Source: Prado023 sp963747335
GTDB taxonomy: Bacteria; Actinomycetota; Actinomycetes; S36-B12; CAIYMF01
Direction: 5' to 3'
Assembly: GCA_963747335.1 (NCBI GenBank)
Contig: CAVVEV010000012.1
Span: 558,001 to 622,000, forward strand
Length of the DNA stretch: 64,000 bases
Part shown: positions 11,129 to 21,772 of the stretch, piece by piece
How the letters are laid out: every line of letters begins with the position of its first letter
Numbering within the stretch: the first letter of the stretch is position 1
Position numbers and translations under genes: made by a program
The notes under the pieces: model-generated
The model's input: only the letters and a program-made list of their open reading frames with translations
Databases searched by the model: none
Told to the model about the DNA's origin: nothing

Positions 11129-11132
<4 letters not shown>
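10404..11132 (-). CDS. grpE: Nucleotide exchange factor GrpE
   Basis: 242 residues, somewhat long for GrpE because of a roughly 95-residue acidic, Pro/Glu/Ala-rich N-terminal extension containing the near-repeat EVVDAEILEGD / EVLEGEVVEPS. The core follows: a long helix (KVAILTADLQRVHAEYSNYRKRVERDRE) and the beta-wing with VVTILQVGYEMNGRIVRPARVSV. GrpE dimers release ADP from DnaK. The GTG start overlaps the dnaK TGA (GTGA), so the two are translationally coupled. Confidence 0.95.
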
Positions 11133-12994
<1,862 letters not shown>

Positions 12995-13105
12995 GGAGGG
13001 TGGTTCCTTTCCGTTCGGATGCCCAACGGCGACGCCGTCGGGCGCGTTATGACACGATCTATCGTCCCTGAACTCGAACTTCATGTCAAGCCCACACTCA
13101 CGTTA

Positions 13106-13126
13106 CTTGAGTCGTATCGACTCAAG
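13106..13126 (-). promoter_or_regulatory. HAIR operator (HspR binding site) for the dnaK operon
   Basis: CTTGAGT, seven bases, ACTCAAG: a perfect match to the HspR inverted repeat CTTGAGT-N7-ACTCAAG. It sits 112 bp upstream of the dnaK ATG, in the 339-bp gap shared with the divergent Fe-S oxidoreductase gene. A TTGACA hexamer (13084-13089, minus strand) lies just downstream of it. Confidence 0.95.
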
Positions 13127-13240
13127 TCCACATGGGCGACCCCCGCACCCGGTCGACAGGAGCGGCCCGCCGATCCGAGAGGCTGATCGACGGGACCGCA
13201 ACACCGCCCGGATTGCCCACGCCTGGGGCGAATCGACTAT

Positions 13241-13256
13241 GTTACCGATCGGTAGG
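13241..13256 (+). promoter_or_regulatory. TetR-type operator upstream of the EtfD-like gene
   Basis: GTTACCGATCGGTAGG contains the perfect 12-bp palindrome TACCGATCGGTA. It overlaps a candidate -10 box (TATGTT, 13238-13243) and ends 77 bp before the start codon. The same 14-bp motif occurs twice upstream of the acyl-CoA dehydrogenase gene at 36.7 kb. Confidence 0.6.
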
Positions 13257-13333
13257 GTCCCACCCTCGGGGCTGCTGCGAACTGGGGCGAGAATTGGCCG
13301 GACGGGGCACCCCTGGCCAGGAGGTTGGCGGAC

Positions 13334-15565
13334 ATGGATTCGATGATGCTGATCCGGGCAACGGTCGGTCTGATCATCATTGTGGTGGCCGGGTTCCTGG
13401 CCCTGAAGCGCGCATGGTTCCTGCAGGGGCTGATCCGCTCGGGGCAACCTGCGGTGGGCCGCACCGATCAGGTCGGTGCCCGGGTGCAGGTCGAGGCCAC
13501 CGAGGTCCTCGGCCAGAAGAAGCTGCTCAAGTGGTCGGTGCCCGGCATCGCCCACGTGTTCGTCTTCTTCGGGTTCCTGATCCTGACCCTCACGGTCGTC
13601 GAGGCGTTCGGGGAGCTGTTCATCGCCGACTTCGCGTTCCCGATCATCGGCACCTGGCCGGTCGTGCGCTTCCTCGAGGACCTCTTCGCGGTCCTGGTGC
13701 TGGTCGGGATCCTGGTCTTCGCCGCGATCCGGTTCCGCAACAACCCCGCGAAGGAGGGTCGCTGGTCGCGGTTCTTCGGCTCCCACACGTCCGGCGCGTG
13801 GCTCGTGCTGTTCATGATCTTCATGGTCGTGGCGACACTGCTGTTCTACCGGGGCGCCAAGATCAACGCTGAGGGCCCCGAGGGCATGGACGGCGCGTTC
13901 GCCTCGCACGCGGTGGCCACCGTGCTCGAGCCGCTCGGCGAGACCGCCAACGAGTGGCTGCTGACGCTCGGGCTCTGGGCCCACGTCGCGGTCATCCTGG
14001 GCTTCCTGCTGATCGTGCTGCACAGCAAGCACCTGCACATCTTCGCCGCCCCGATCAACGTCTACTTCTCGCGGCGCCCCGACGGGCTCGGACCGCTGCT
14101 GGAGATGTACTCGGGCACCGAGAAGATCGACTTCGAGGACCCCGCCGACGACGCCGTGTTCGGCCGTGGCCGGATCGAGGACTTCACCTGGAAGGGTCTG
14201 CTGGACATGGCGACCTGCACCGAGTGCGGTCGCTGCCAGAGCCAGTGCCCGGCGTGGAACACCGAGAAGCCGCTGAGCCCGAAGCTCATGATCATGAACC
14301 TGCGTGACCACGCCTTCGTCAAGGCGCCGTACATCAAGGCCACCCAGGCCAAGCTCGACGGGAAGAACGTGGAGTTCGGCGAGGTGGACGCCGACGTGCT
14401 GGCCACCATGCCGGCGAGGGTCCAGGCCGAGGTCGAGCGCCCGCTGATCGGCGAGCGCGACTTCGACCCGCACCGCGACACCGACGGCTACGACGCCGCC
14501 GGGCATCGCTCGCACGAGGGCCCGGTCATCGACGTCGACGCCCTGTGGTCGTGCACCACGTGCGGCGCGTGCGTCAACCAGTGCCCCGTGGACATCGAGC
14601 ACATCGACCACTTCATCGACATGCGCCGCCACCAGGTGATGATCGCCACCGAGTTCCCCAACGAGCTCAACAGCCTGTTCAAGAACCTGGAGAACAAGGG
14701 CAACCCGTGGGGCATGAACGCCTCGAAGCGCAACGACTGGATCAGCGAGGTCGACTTCGAGGTCCCGGTGTTCGGGATGGAGGGCGAGGACGAGATCCCC
14801 GCCGACGTCGAGTACCTGTTCTGGGTCGGCTGCGCCGGGGCCTACGAGGACCGGGCGAAGCAGACCACCAAGGACGTCGCCGAGCTGCTCAACGTCGCGG
14901 GCGTGAAGTACATGGTCCTCGGCGAGGGCGAGACCTGCACCGGTGACCCGGCCCGTCGCGCGGGCAACGAGTTCCTGTTCCAGATGCAGGCGATGCAGAA
15001 CGTCGAGGTGCTCAACGAGGTCAAGGCCAAGCGCATCGTCGTGACCTGCCCGCACTGCATGAACACGATCGGCCGCGAGTACCCGCAGCTGGGCGGCGAC
15101 TACGAGGTCGTGCACCACAGCCAGCTGCTGGCCACGCTGCTGCGCGACGGCCGGCTCAAGCCCCTGACTCCGATCGACTCGACGGTCACCTACCACGACC
15201 CGTGCTACCTGGGCCGGCACAACAAGGTCTACGTGCCGCCCCGCGAGCTGGTCGCCTCGGTGCCCGGCGTGAAGCTGGTGGAGATGGAGCGCACCACCGA
15301 CAAGTCCTTCTGCTGCGGCGCCGGTGGCGCGCAGATGTGGATGGAGGAGCGCCTGGGCACCCGCGTGAACCAGAACCGCGCCGACGAGGCGATCGGGACC
15401 GGCGCGGACAAGATCGCCGTGGCCTGCCCGTTCTGCTCGGTCATGCTCCACGACGGCGTCACCGTGCGGGCGCAGGAGGCCGGCGAGGACGCCACTCCGG
15501 TGGAGGTCATCGACGTCGCGTCGCTGCTGCTGGGCTCGGTGAGGGCCCCGGAGCCCAGCGCCTGA
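13334..15565 (+). CDS. Membrane Fe-S oxidoreductase, EtfD-like (electron transfer from ETF to the quinone pool)
   Basis: 743 residues. About 1-260 holds five to six membrane helices of the nitrate reductase gamma type, with histidines placed to bind heme b. Next come two 4Fe-4S motifs, CTECGRCQSQCP (about 295) and CTTCGACVNQCP (about 406), and a C-terminal pair of CCG (heterodisulfide reductase B-like) domains with CPHCMNT, DPCYLGRH and FCCGAGGAQMWMEE. This order is that of mycobacterial EtfD (Rv0338c), which passes electrons from acyl-CoA dehydrogenases via ETF to menaquinone. The ATG at 13334 follows AGGAGG by 8 bases. The operator motif it shares with the FadE5-like gene supports a beta-oxidation role. 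A lactate- or glycolate-linked role is the alternative. Confidence 0.82.
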   Translation: MDSMMLIRATVGLIIIVVAGFLALKRAWFLQGLIRSGQPAVGRTDQVGARVQVEATEVLGQKKLLKWSVPGIAHVFVFFGFLILTLTVVEAFGELFIADFAFPIIGTWPVVRFLEDLFAVLVLVGILVFAAIRFRNNPAKEGRWSRFFGSHTSGAWLVLFMIFMVVATLLFYRGAKINAEGPEGMDGAFASHAVATVLEPLGETANEWLLTLGLWAHVAVILGFLLIVLHSKHLHIFAAPINVYFSRRPDGLGPLLEMYSGTEKIDFEDPADDAVFGRGRIEDFTWKGLLDMATCTECGRCQSQCPAWNTEKPLSPKLMIMNLRDHAFVKAPYIKATQAKLDGKNVEFGEVDADVLATMPARVQAEVERPLIGERDFDPHRDTDGYDAAGHRSHEGPVIDVDALWSCTTCGACVNQCPVDIEHIDHFIDMRRHQVMIATEFPNELNSLFKNLENKGNPWGMNASKRNDWISEVDFEVPVFGMEGEDEIPADVEYLFWVGCAGAYEDRAKQTTKDVAELLNVAGVKYMVLGEGETCTGDPARRAGNEFLFQMQAMQNVEVLNEVKAKRIVVTCPHCMNTIGREYPQLGGDYEVVHHSQLLATLLRDGRLKPLTPIDSTVTYHDPCYLGRHNKVYVPPRELVASVPGVKLVEMERTTDKSFCCGAGGAQMWMEERLGTRVNQNRADEAIGTGADKIAVACPFCSVMLHDGVTVRAQEAGEDATPVEVIDVASLLLGSVRAPEPSA

Positions 15566-15636
15566 CGGAACAGCCGTGTCCCCGACGCGCGGACGTCGAC
15601 AGGACGGCTCGGACGGCACCATGAGGGGCAGGGCGT

Positions 15637-16134
15637 ATGAGTGATCAGATCGATGCCGATCGCGCGGAGCACGCGAACGTCGCCCGGGTGCGGGCCGCCG
15701 CGGGCGCGCTCGGCCTGGCGATCGACGTGCGCCGGTTCCCCGAAGGCACGAGGACGGCACAGGACGCCGCAGCGGCCATCGGCTGCCCCGTCGGAGCCAT
15801 CGTCAAGAGCCTGATCTTCACCGTGGACGGGGAAGTCGTCCTGGCGCTCGTGAGTGGGGCCAATCAACTCGATGAGGCCAAGCTCGCGGCCGCGGCGGGT
15901 GGGTCGACGTGCAGGCGGGCGAGCGCCGACGAGGTCCGGGCAGCCACGGGATTCCCGATCGGCGGGGTGCCCCCGATCGGCCTGGCAACACCGGTGCGGG
16001 AGTTCCTCGACGACGACCTCCTGGGCCATGACATCGTCTGGGCCGCGGCGGGCACATGGCACGACGTGTTCCCGATCGCACCGACCGACCTCGCGGCCGC
16101 GTCCGGGGGCTGGGTGGGGGACCTGCGCCGGTAG
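15637..16134 (+). CDS. YbaK/EbsC-type aminoacyl-tRNA deacylase
   Basis: 165 residues covering one YbaK/ProRS-INS editing domain: the conserved lysine of GAIVKSLIF, the GANQLDEAKLAAA segment and the GFPIGGVPPIG loop are all present. Such free-standing domains hydrolyse mischarged tRNAs (for example Cys- or Ala-tRNAPro) in the cytosol. Exact substrate cannot be read from sequence. AGGGGCAGGG precedes the ATG. It follows the Fe-S oxidoreductase by 71 bp on the same strand, with no evident functional link. Confidence 0.85.
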   Translation: MSDQIDADRAEHANVARVRAAAGALGLAIDVRRFPEGTRTAQDAAAAIGCPVGAIVKSLIFTVDGEVVLALVSGANQLDEAKLAAAAGGSTCRRASADEVRAATGFPIGGVPPIGLATPVREFLDDDLLGHDIVWAAAGTWHDVFPIAPTDLAAASGGWVGDLRR

Positions 16135-16298
16135 GCCTGACCGGCGGCCGCGTGCCAACCCGGCCGGGCAGGACGGCGGGCCGCGGGCGCACTGCCCGGG
16201 GCCGGTAGGCGGGCACCCCGGGTCGCGGGCTTGTCGAGCACGCGCTCGGCGGTGGCACGGACGCTCACGGACCGCGCGTCCGGGTGCGGGCTGACACC

Positions 16299-17510
16299 AT
16301 GGTCACCATGACACAGGTCGCGGTGGCCGATCCCGGCGCTGGGCTCGCCGGAAGGCGTCGGCGCCTGTCCGGCGTGGACGCGGCTCGTGGGCTGGCGCTC
16401 ATCGGGATGATGAGCGTGCACCTCTTCCGGATGGAGTACGGACCCGACGCGCCGCTCGCCCGGGAACTCGTCAGCGGCCGATCCGCCGCGCTCTTCGCTG
16501 TGCTGGCGGGGGTGGGGATAGCCCTGGCCACCGGCGGCACCCACCCCTGGACGGGGACCCGGCTCAACCGCGGGCGGCGTGCGCTCGCGGCGCGGGCCGC
16601 GGTTGTGGCGGCGATCGGCCTGACCCTGGCCGCGGCCGACTCACGGATCCTGGTCATCCTCACCTACTACGGCCTGCTGTTCCTGCTCGCGATCCCCGTC
16701 CTGGGGTGGTCAGCCCGACGACTGGCCGTGCTGGCAGCGGTCGCCGCGGTGGCAACGCCCGTGATCAGCCATCTGCTGCGCCGAGGCGAGGACGTCACCA
16801 TTGCCGCCAACCCGGGCTGGACCGACGCACTCACCGCACCCGCGGACACCCTGCGGGTCCTGCTCCTCACCGGCACCTACCCGGTGCTCACCTGGTCCAC
16901 CTACCTGTTCGCCGGCATGGCCGTCGGTCGCCTGGCGCTCGCCCGCCCGCGCGTGGCCGGGGCGCTCGTGGCGGTCGGGACGGGGCTCGCCCTCGCCGGA
17001 TGGGCAGCCGGCCAGGCAACGCTCGATGCCGTCGGGCGGTCGACCGTGGCCGCGGCTCTCCCCCGCGGCGGGGTCCCGGAGGGATACCTCGATGCGATGG
17101 GACTGCACTGGTTCTTCGGCACGCCGCCCTCAACGCACTGGTGGTGGCTGGGGATGCGGTTCCCGCACATCGGCACGACCCCTGACCTCGTGCACACCAC
17201 CGGCACCGCCCTGGTCGTCCTCGGTGTCTGCCTGCTGGTGGTCCCCCGCCTGGGAGTGTGGGCCCGCCCCCTGGTCGCTGCCGGCTCGATGACCCTGACC
17301 CTCTACACCCTGCACGTGCTGGCTGACCGAGGGCTCGGAGTCGTCTCCGAGGCTGTGCCCTGGGCCGCCGGCCTGTCCGAGACGACAGTCTGGCTCGGCC
17401 ATGTCGGCATGGCCCTGCTGCTGGCCACCGCCTGGGGGTCGCCGGCCCGCCGCGGACCGCTGGAGGCGCTGGCTGCCGCTGCCGCCCGGCGGGCCGCCGG
17501 GGGCTGGTAG
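16299..17510 (+). CDS. Integral membrane protein of the DUF418/DUF1624 (acyltransferase-like) class
   Basis: About 403 residues with about 9-10 membrane helices. The N-terminus RRRLSGVDAARGLALIGMMSVHL is the hallmark of the heparan-alpha-glucosaminide N-acetyltransferase-like/DUF418 group; a C-terminal GSMTLTLYTLHVL also fits. These proteins are thought to carry acyl groups across or at the membrane, but no substrate is predicted. Start is uncertain: ATG 16299 is used; GTG 16284 and ATG 16308 are in frame and no strong ribosome site favours any. It converges on the MFS gene 76 bp away. Confidence 0.7.
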   Translation: MVTMTQVAVADPGAGLAGRRRRLSGVDAARGLALIGMMSVHLFRMEYGPDAPLARELVSGRSAALFAVLAGVGIALATGGTHPWTGTRLNRGRRALAARAAVVAAIGLTLAAADSRILVILTYYGLLFLLAIPVLGWSARRLAVLAAVAAVATPVISHLLRRGEDVTIAANPGWTDALTAPADTLRVLLLTGTYPVLTWSTYLFAGMAVGRLALARPRVAGALVAVGTGLALAGWAAGQATLDAVGRSTVAAALPRGGVPEGYLDAMGLHWFFGTPPSTHWWWLGMRFPHIGTTPDLVHTTGTALVVLGVCLLVVPRLGVWARPLVAAGSMTLTLYTLHVLADRGLGVVSEAVPWAAGLSETTVWLGHVGMALLLATAWGSPARRGPLEALAAAAARRAAGGW

Positions 17511-17586
17511 GGCGGGCAGTGGGAGCCGGCGGGCCTGCGCCGCCGGGGTGCCGCCGGTGGGCGTGGGGCGAGACGCGCAGGTTCCC

Positions 17587-18885
17587 TCACGGTTCCGGGT
17601 GCGCCCCACCCCTCGCGGGTCCACCACCGGTGGCGTCCGCCGGACCACCAGAGCCGGGTGCGGCCACGCCGTCCCCATCGAGCCCACGCAGGGACGGCAG
17701 CGCGGCAATCAGCAGCGAGACGACGACCAGCAGGGCACCGATGATCGCGTACACCACTTGCACGCCCCACTCCTCGACCGCGATCCCGGCCAGCAGCAGC
17801 CCGATCGGCGGGGCCGCGTAGAACACGGCGGTCTGCACGCCGTACACCCGGCCCTGGACGTGCGCGGGCACCCGGGTCTGCACCAGGGAGTTCAGCAGCG
17901 GGTTCATCGGACCCCACCCGAGGCCGAGAAGGAATCCGGCGGTGACGAAGACCGGCAGCGGTGGCAGGAACGCCATGGGGATGATCGCGATGGTCACCGA
18001 GACCATGACCATCACCGCGATCTGGTGCTTAGTCAGCCTCGCCGACAGCCAGCCGTACGAGAACGAGCCGACCATGCCGCCGGCAGCGAGCATCGTGAGC
18101 GTCAGCCCGTAGCCGCCCGGCTGGTCGAGGTCCTGGAAGTGCACGGGCATGAGGATCGCCTCGGTCGGGATGTACACCATGGCCAGCACCGCGATCGCCA
18201 GGGTGAGGATGCGCATCGGCCGATCCCGCCAGAGGATGCCCGCCCCGCGCAGGGTGGAGGCCCAGAACGGCTCGTGCTCCTCCCCCGTCTCACGACGGGA
18301 CTCCCCGATCGCCTCGGTCACTCGGATCCCCGCGACGGCCACGATCGCCAGGACGAAGGAGGCAGCAGTCACCCAGAACGAGCCGATCGCCCCGATGGTG
18401 CTGATGCCCAAGGCAGCCAGGGCGGGCCCGATCACCCACCCGGCGGCGAACACGCCCTCGTGCACCCCGTTGATCCGGTCGATGTAGTACCGCCCGGCGT
18501 GGGCCACATCCGGGATCAGCGACTTGCGCGCGGTGTACCCGGCCGGATCGAACGTGGCGCCGAGAACCGCCAGCGCCAGGATCATGCCGAGCCCCAGAAC
18601 GCCGGCCCGTTCAGCCAGTGGGAACAGGCTGACGGAGATCGCCGAGAACGCATCGGAGGCCATGGACACCCGGCGCCGACCCATGCGGTCGACCAGGGCG
18701 CCGACGAACGGGGACACCAGGATCCCCGGGAGGCCAGCCGCGGCCGCGACCAGCCCGGCATCGGCCGCGGAGCCGGTCTGCTGCAGGACGAGCCACGGCA
18801 CCAGGACGGCCACCATCGAGTTGGCCACGCCGCCCAGCATGTTGGCGACCTGCAGCAGGACGACGGGAGTGCGGCGGGCAGGCAC
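17587..18885 (-). CDS. MFS exporter
   Basis: 432 residues, 12 predicted membrane helices, with the inter-helix 2-3 motif GALVDRMGRRRVSM and a Gly/Pro/Ala-rich C-terminal tail of about 40 residues. It resembles the EntS/MefA-type drug or siderophore exporter group of the MFS. The substrate is unknown. It lies 88 bp downstream of the broken membrane glycosyltransferase gene on the same strand, so it may be the last gene of the glycan operon, but this is inference. Confidence 0.75.
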   Translation of the reverse strand: MPARRTPVVLLQVANMLGGVANSMVAVLVPWLVLQQTGSAADAGLVAAAAGLPGILVSPFVGALVDRMGRRRVSMASDAFSAISVSLFPLAERAGVLGLGMILALAVLGATFDPAGYTARKSLIPDVAHAGRYYIDRINGVHEGVFAAGWVIGPALAALGISTIGAIGSFWVTAASFVLAIVAVAGIRVTEAIGESRRETGEEHEPFWASTLRGAGILWRDRPMRILTLAIAVLAMVYIPTEAILMPVHFQDLDQPGGYGLTLTMLAAGGMVGSFSYGWLSARLTKHQIAVMVMVSVTIAIIPMAFLPPLPVFVTAGFLLGLGWGPMNPLLNSLVQTRVPAHVQGRVYGVQTAVFYAAPPIGLLLAGIAVEEWGVQVVYAIIGALLVVVSLLIAALPSLRGLDGDGVAAPGSGGPADATGGGPARGGAHPEP

Positions 18886-18973
18886 GGGGATCCTCGGGTA
18901 GGGGGCTGGGAGCCCAGCCTACGCAGCGTCCGTGGTGGCCCCGAATGCGATGACGCGCGTGTGCCGTCAGCCG

Positions 18974-20645
18974 CTACAGCCCGAGGTCCTCATCACCCCC
19001 GTCGCCGTCGGTGCCGCCATCGGTGGGGATCCCCGCACCCGACGTGGGGGAGTCCGCGGCAGCCGGGATCGGCCAGACCACCGACGGGCCCGAGCCGGTA
19101 GAGCGTGAGGTTCCCGGCCGACGACGTGAACAGCTCCTCCCACCCCGGTCCGGGCAGTGGTCCGAACGCCTCGGCCACGGGCTGCAGCGCGCGCCTGCAG
19201 TGCCAGCAGGTGCGGTCCTCGGCGCTGTAGATCACGACGTACTCCCCCGGCTGGGGGTAGGCGGAAGCCGAGTCCGGTGGGAACCTGACGAGTCGGTTCA
19301 GCGAGCGGAAGCTGCCCGCCTCCCAGCGTGGGTCGCCGAAGGCGCCGTCCTGGTACGCGGGCAGCACCCTCTGGGTTCCCCAGTCTGCCCAGACCCTGGC
19401 ACCCGCCAGCGCCGCACCCTGCGAGGAGAGGTGCGTGCGCAGCTCGACCAGGGCGTCTCCACCGTTCGGGGCGAAGCCGGGGTAGGACGTGGCGAAACGG
19501 CACGCCGGGGACCACGACGCCCAGTGCCAGCAGCGCACCCGCCACACCCGCCGCCACCCGCCAGGGACCACGCGAACTGCGGATGACGATCACCATCGTG
19601 CCCACGGCAGCCAGCATCAGCGGGATGATGAACGACAGCCAGTACCGCGCCACATCGAGACGCACAGACGGGTGTCCCGGGTCGAGCGGGCCCGCCCTGG
19701 ACCCACAGCAGTGCGACGGTCAGCATCCCCCACGCCCAGATCCTGCCCAGCTGTGCGCGGAACACGATCCCACCCACCGCTCCCACGGCCAGGCAGGCCA
19801 GGAGCGCCGGCCCACCGGAGAGCTCGAGGATCGATCGGGGGAGGATCGACATGTACCACCACCGGGACTGCCCGACGTACCCGGCGTCCGAGGTGACCTC
19901 CGACTCGGAGATGTCGGCCCCCAGGATGATCCGGAACTTCAGGAACGGATCGTCGTAGACGATGGCGCACAGCGCCATGTCCAGCACCAGCCACGCCAGC
20001 GCCGGTGGGGCGAACCAGGCCAGGGTCAGCAGTGGGCGGCCGATCCGCCACAGCACCCAGCCGATCACCGGCCACGCGAAGATCGCCGTCTCGCGGACCT
20101 CGAAGCTCCATCCCGTGACGAAGCCGCACGCCACGAGCAGGGCGGGCACCCGCCAGCCCCAACGCCCGGCCGGCGGCCTGGGCGTCCTTGGCGGCGTCCG
20201 AGGCCAGGGTCGCCAGGAGCAGTGCCAGGCCGATCAGGGTGGTCGCGGTCAGGTCGGTGTAGCCACGGGTCAGGTTGACGAAGACCAGGGGCGTCCCGAG
20301 GGCGAAGGCCGCTGCCAGCACGCCCGTCGACCTCGACACGTACCGGGTCCCCAGCAGGTACAGGACTGCTGCCAGGACGCCCGTGCTCAGCAGCGGCACC
20401 ACGTAGTAGGTCGCGGTCGCATCACCCCACAGCCGCGCGAACGGGATGATCGGGAGCAGGAAGCCCCAGCGCGACAGGCCCGAGGGCCGCCACGTGCCGT
20501 CAGGGAACGCCAGCGCCCCCTGCACGTAGTGCCACGGATCGGTCGGGACGAGTGCCGAACGGAAGGCCAGGGCGACGATCATCGCGGCGACCGCCACCAG
20601 CCCAGCCCACGCCAGGTCGCGCACGCTGGATGCGTCCGGCCCCAC
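18974..20645 (-). CDS. Membrane glycosyltransferase-like protein (GT-C type; four apparent frameshifts)
   Basis: Read through four single-base breaks, this is a polytopic protein of about 555 residues: about 9-10 membrane helices starting DLAWAGLVAVAAMIVALAF, with the early loop ALVPTDPWHYVQGAL where GT-C enzymes keep catalytic acids, then a roughly 180-residue extracytoplasmic domain (CRFATSYPGFAPNGGD ... AEDRTCWHCRRALQP). The breaks near 20161, 19691, 19508 and 19095 are each repaired by removing one base from a G/C run, and the repaired joints read naturally (for example GRALGWRVPALLVACG). It follows the GT2 gene by 10 bp. Likely role: transfer of a polyprenyl-linked sugar to a surface polymer. 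The last break moves the stop from 18993 to 18974. Confidence 0.6.
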
Positions 20646-20655
20646 TCGAGCGATC

Positions 20656-21661
20656 TCACAACCGCGGCTCCGCCCAGCTCCAGTAGCGGGCGAGCACCCG
20701 ACTCACGGCTGCCGGGACTCCCGGCCCCAGGCCTGGGGGCGGGTCGAGGGGCCCGCGAAGCAGCCGCGCCAGCTCACGATCCGGGACCCTGCGCGCCGCC
20801 TGGATGCCGCGCCGCCGATCAGTCAGCGACCTGCGATGCGCCACCAACCAGCGCCAGCCGTCGACCTTGTCGCGGGCCCACCCGTCGCGCACGGCCACCA
20901 GCAGGACGCCGCCTTCGACGACCAGGGCCGGAAGTGCCATGAAGCGGCGGGTCCGACGCTCGGGCAGCAGGATCAGGTTCATGAGCCGGTTGCGCTCGAG
21001 CAGGTAGAACTTCGCGGAGTTCCTGGCGAAGTCGTAGTGATGGAGCACGACTGCCTCCGGCTCGTGCACCACCCGGTAGCCCGCCTGCCAGGCGCGCAGC
21101 GACAGGTACACGTCCTCGCAGTAGGCGACGTAGTCGGCGTCGAACCCGCCCAGGGAGTCCCACACCTCCCTGCGCACCGCGAACGTCACGCCCGTGATGG
21201 AGGCGACCTCGGTCAGCGTGCGCGTGGTCCGCAGCCGGCTCACCGAGCCCTCCGACCCAGGAGAACATCAGGTAGTGCACCGGGTTGCCGACGGTGTTGA
21301 GCACCTCGGGATCGTCGGCGAGCCGGACGTTCGCGCACGCCAGTCCGACGCCCGGCTCAGCCACGCGCCCGACCAGAGCGGCCAGCGTCCCGGGGCGCAC
21401 GAGGGCGTCGGAGTTGACGAAGACCAGGACGTCACCCCGTGCGTGGTGCGCGGCGTAGTTGCAGCCCCCGGCGTAGCCGAGGTTGCCTCCCGGGGAGAGC
21501 ACCCGGACCCCGGGCAGCCCGCGCACGGCCTCCACGGACCCATGCGCTGCGTCGTTGTCCACGACCACGATGTCCTCGGCGCCGTCGGCCACGAGGGCCG
21601 CGACGCACTGCTCGAGCGTGGGCTCCGCGCCGTGGGCCAGGACGATCGCTGAAGCCCGCAC
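20656..21661 (-). CDS. Glycosyltransferase family 2, rhamnosyltransferase-like (one apparent frameshift)
   Basis: About 334 residues. The GT-A fold is clear: SAIVLAHGAEPTLEQCVAAL, VVVDNDA, the LGYAGGCNYAA loop, the DxD-like FVNSDALVRPGT, and after the break the acceptor motif GGFDADYVAYCEDVYLSLRAW. The break near 21251 disappears if one G is removed from GGG (joint MFSWVGGSVSRLRTTRT). It would add a sugar, often rhamnose, to a lipid-linked glycan at the cytoplasmic face. GTG start with GGTGAGG upstream. First gene of a leftward set, divergent from the DUF4012 gene. Confidence 0.75.
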
Positions 21662-21772
21662 AGCCTCACCCTAGCCGCCGGAGGACCCCATCGGGTCCGA
21701 CCTGCCGAGAGGTCCCGAGGGTTACCATGGGGCCTCCAGACAAGCCGTTCCGAGTCGCAGTGGGGGTGGGCG

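Noticed and set aside
12995..13084. Longer DnaK N-terminus from an upstream in-frame start
   Set aside because: The extra 30 residues have no Hsp70 homology and would place the start on top of promoter elements; ATG 12994 has its own ribosome site.
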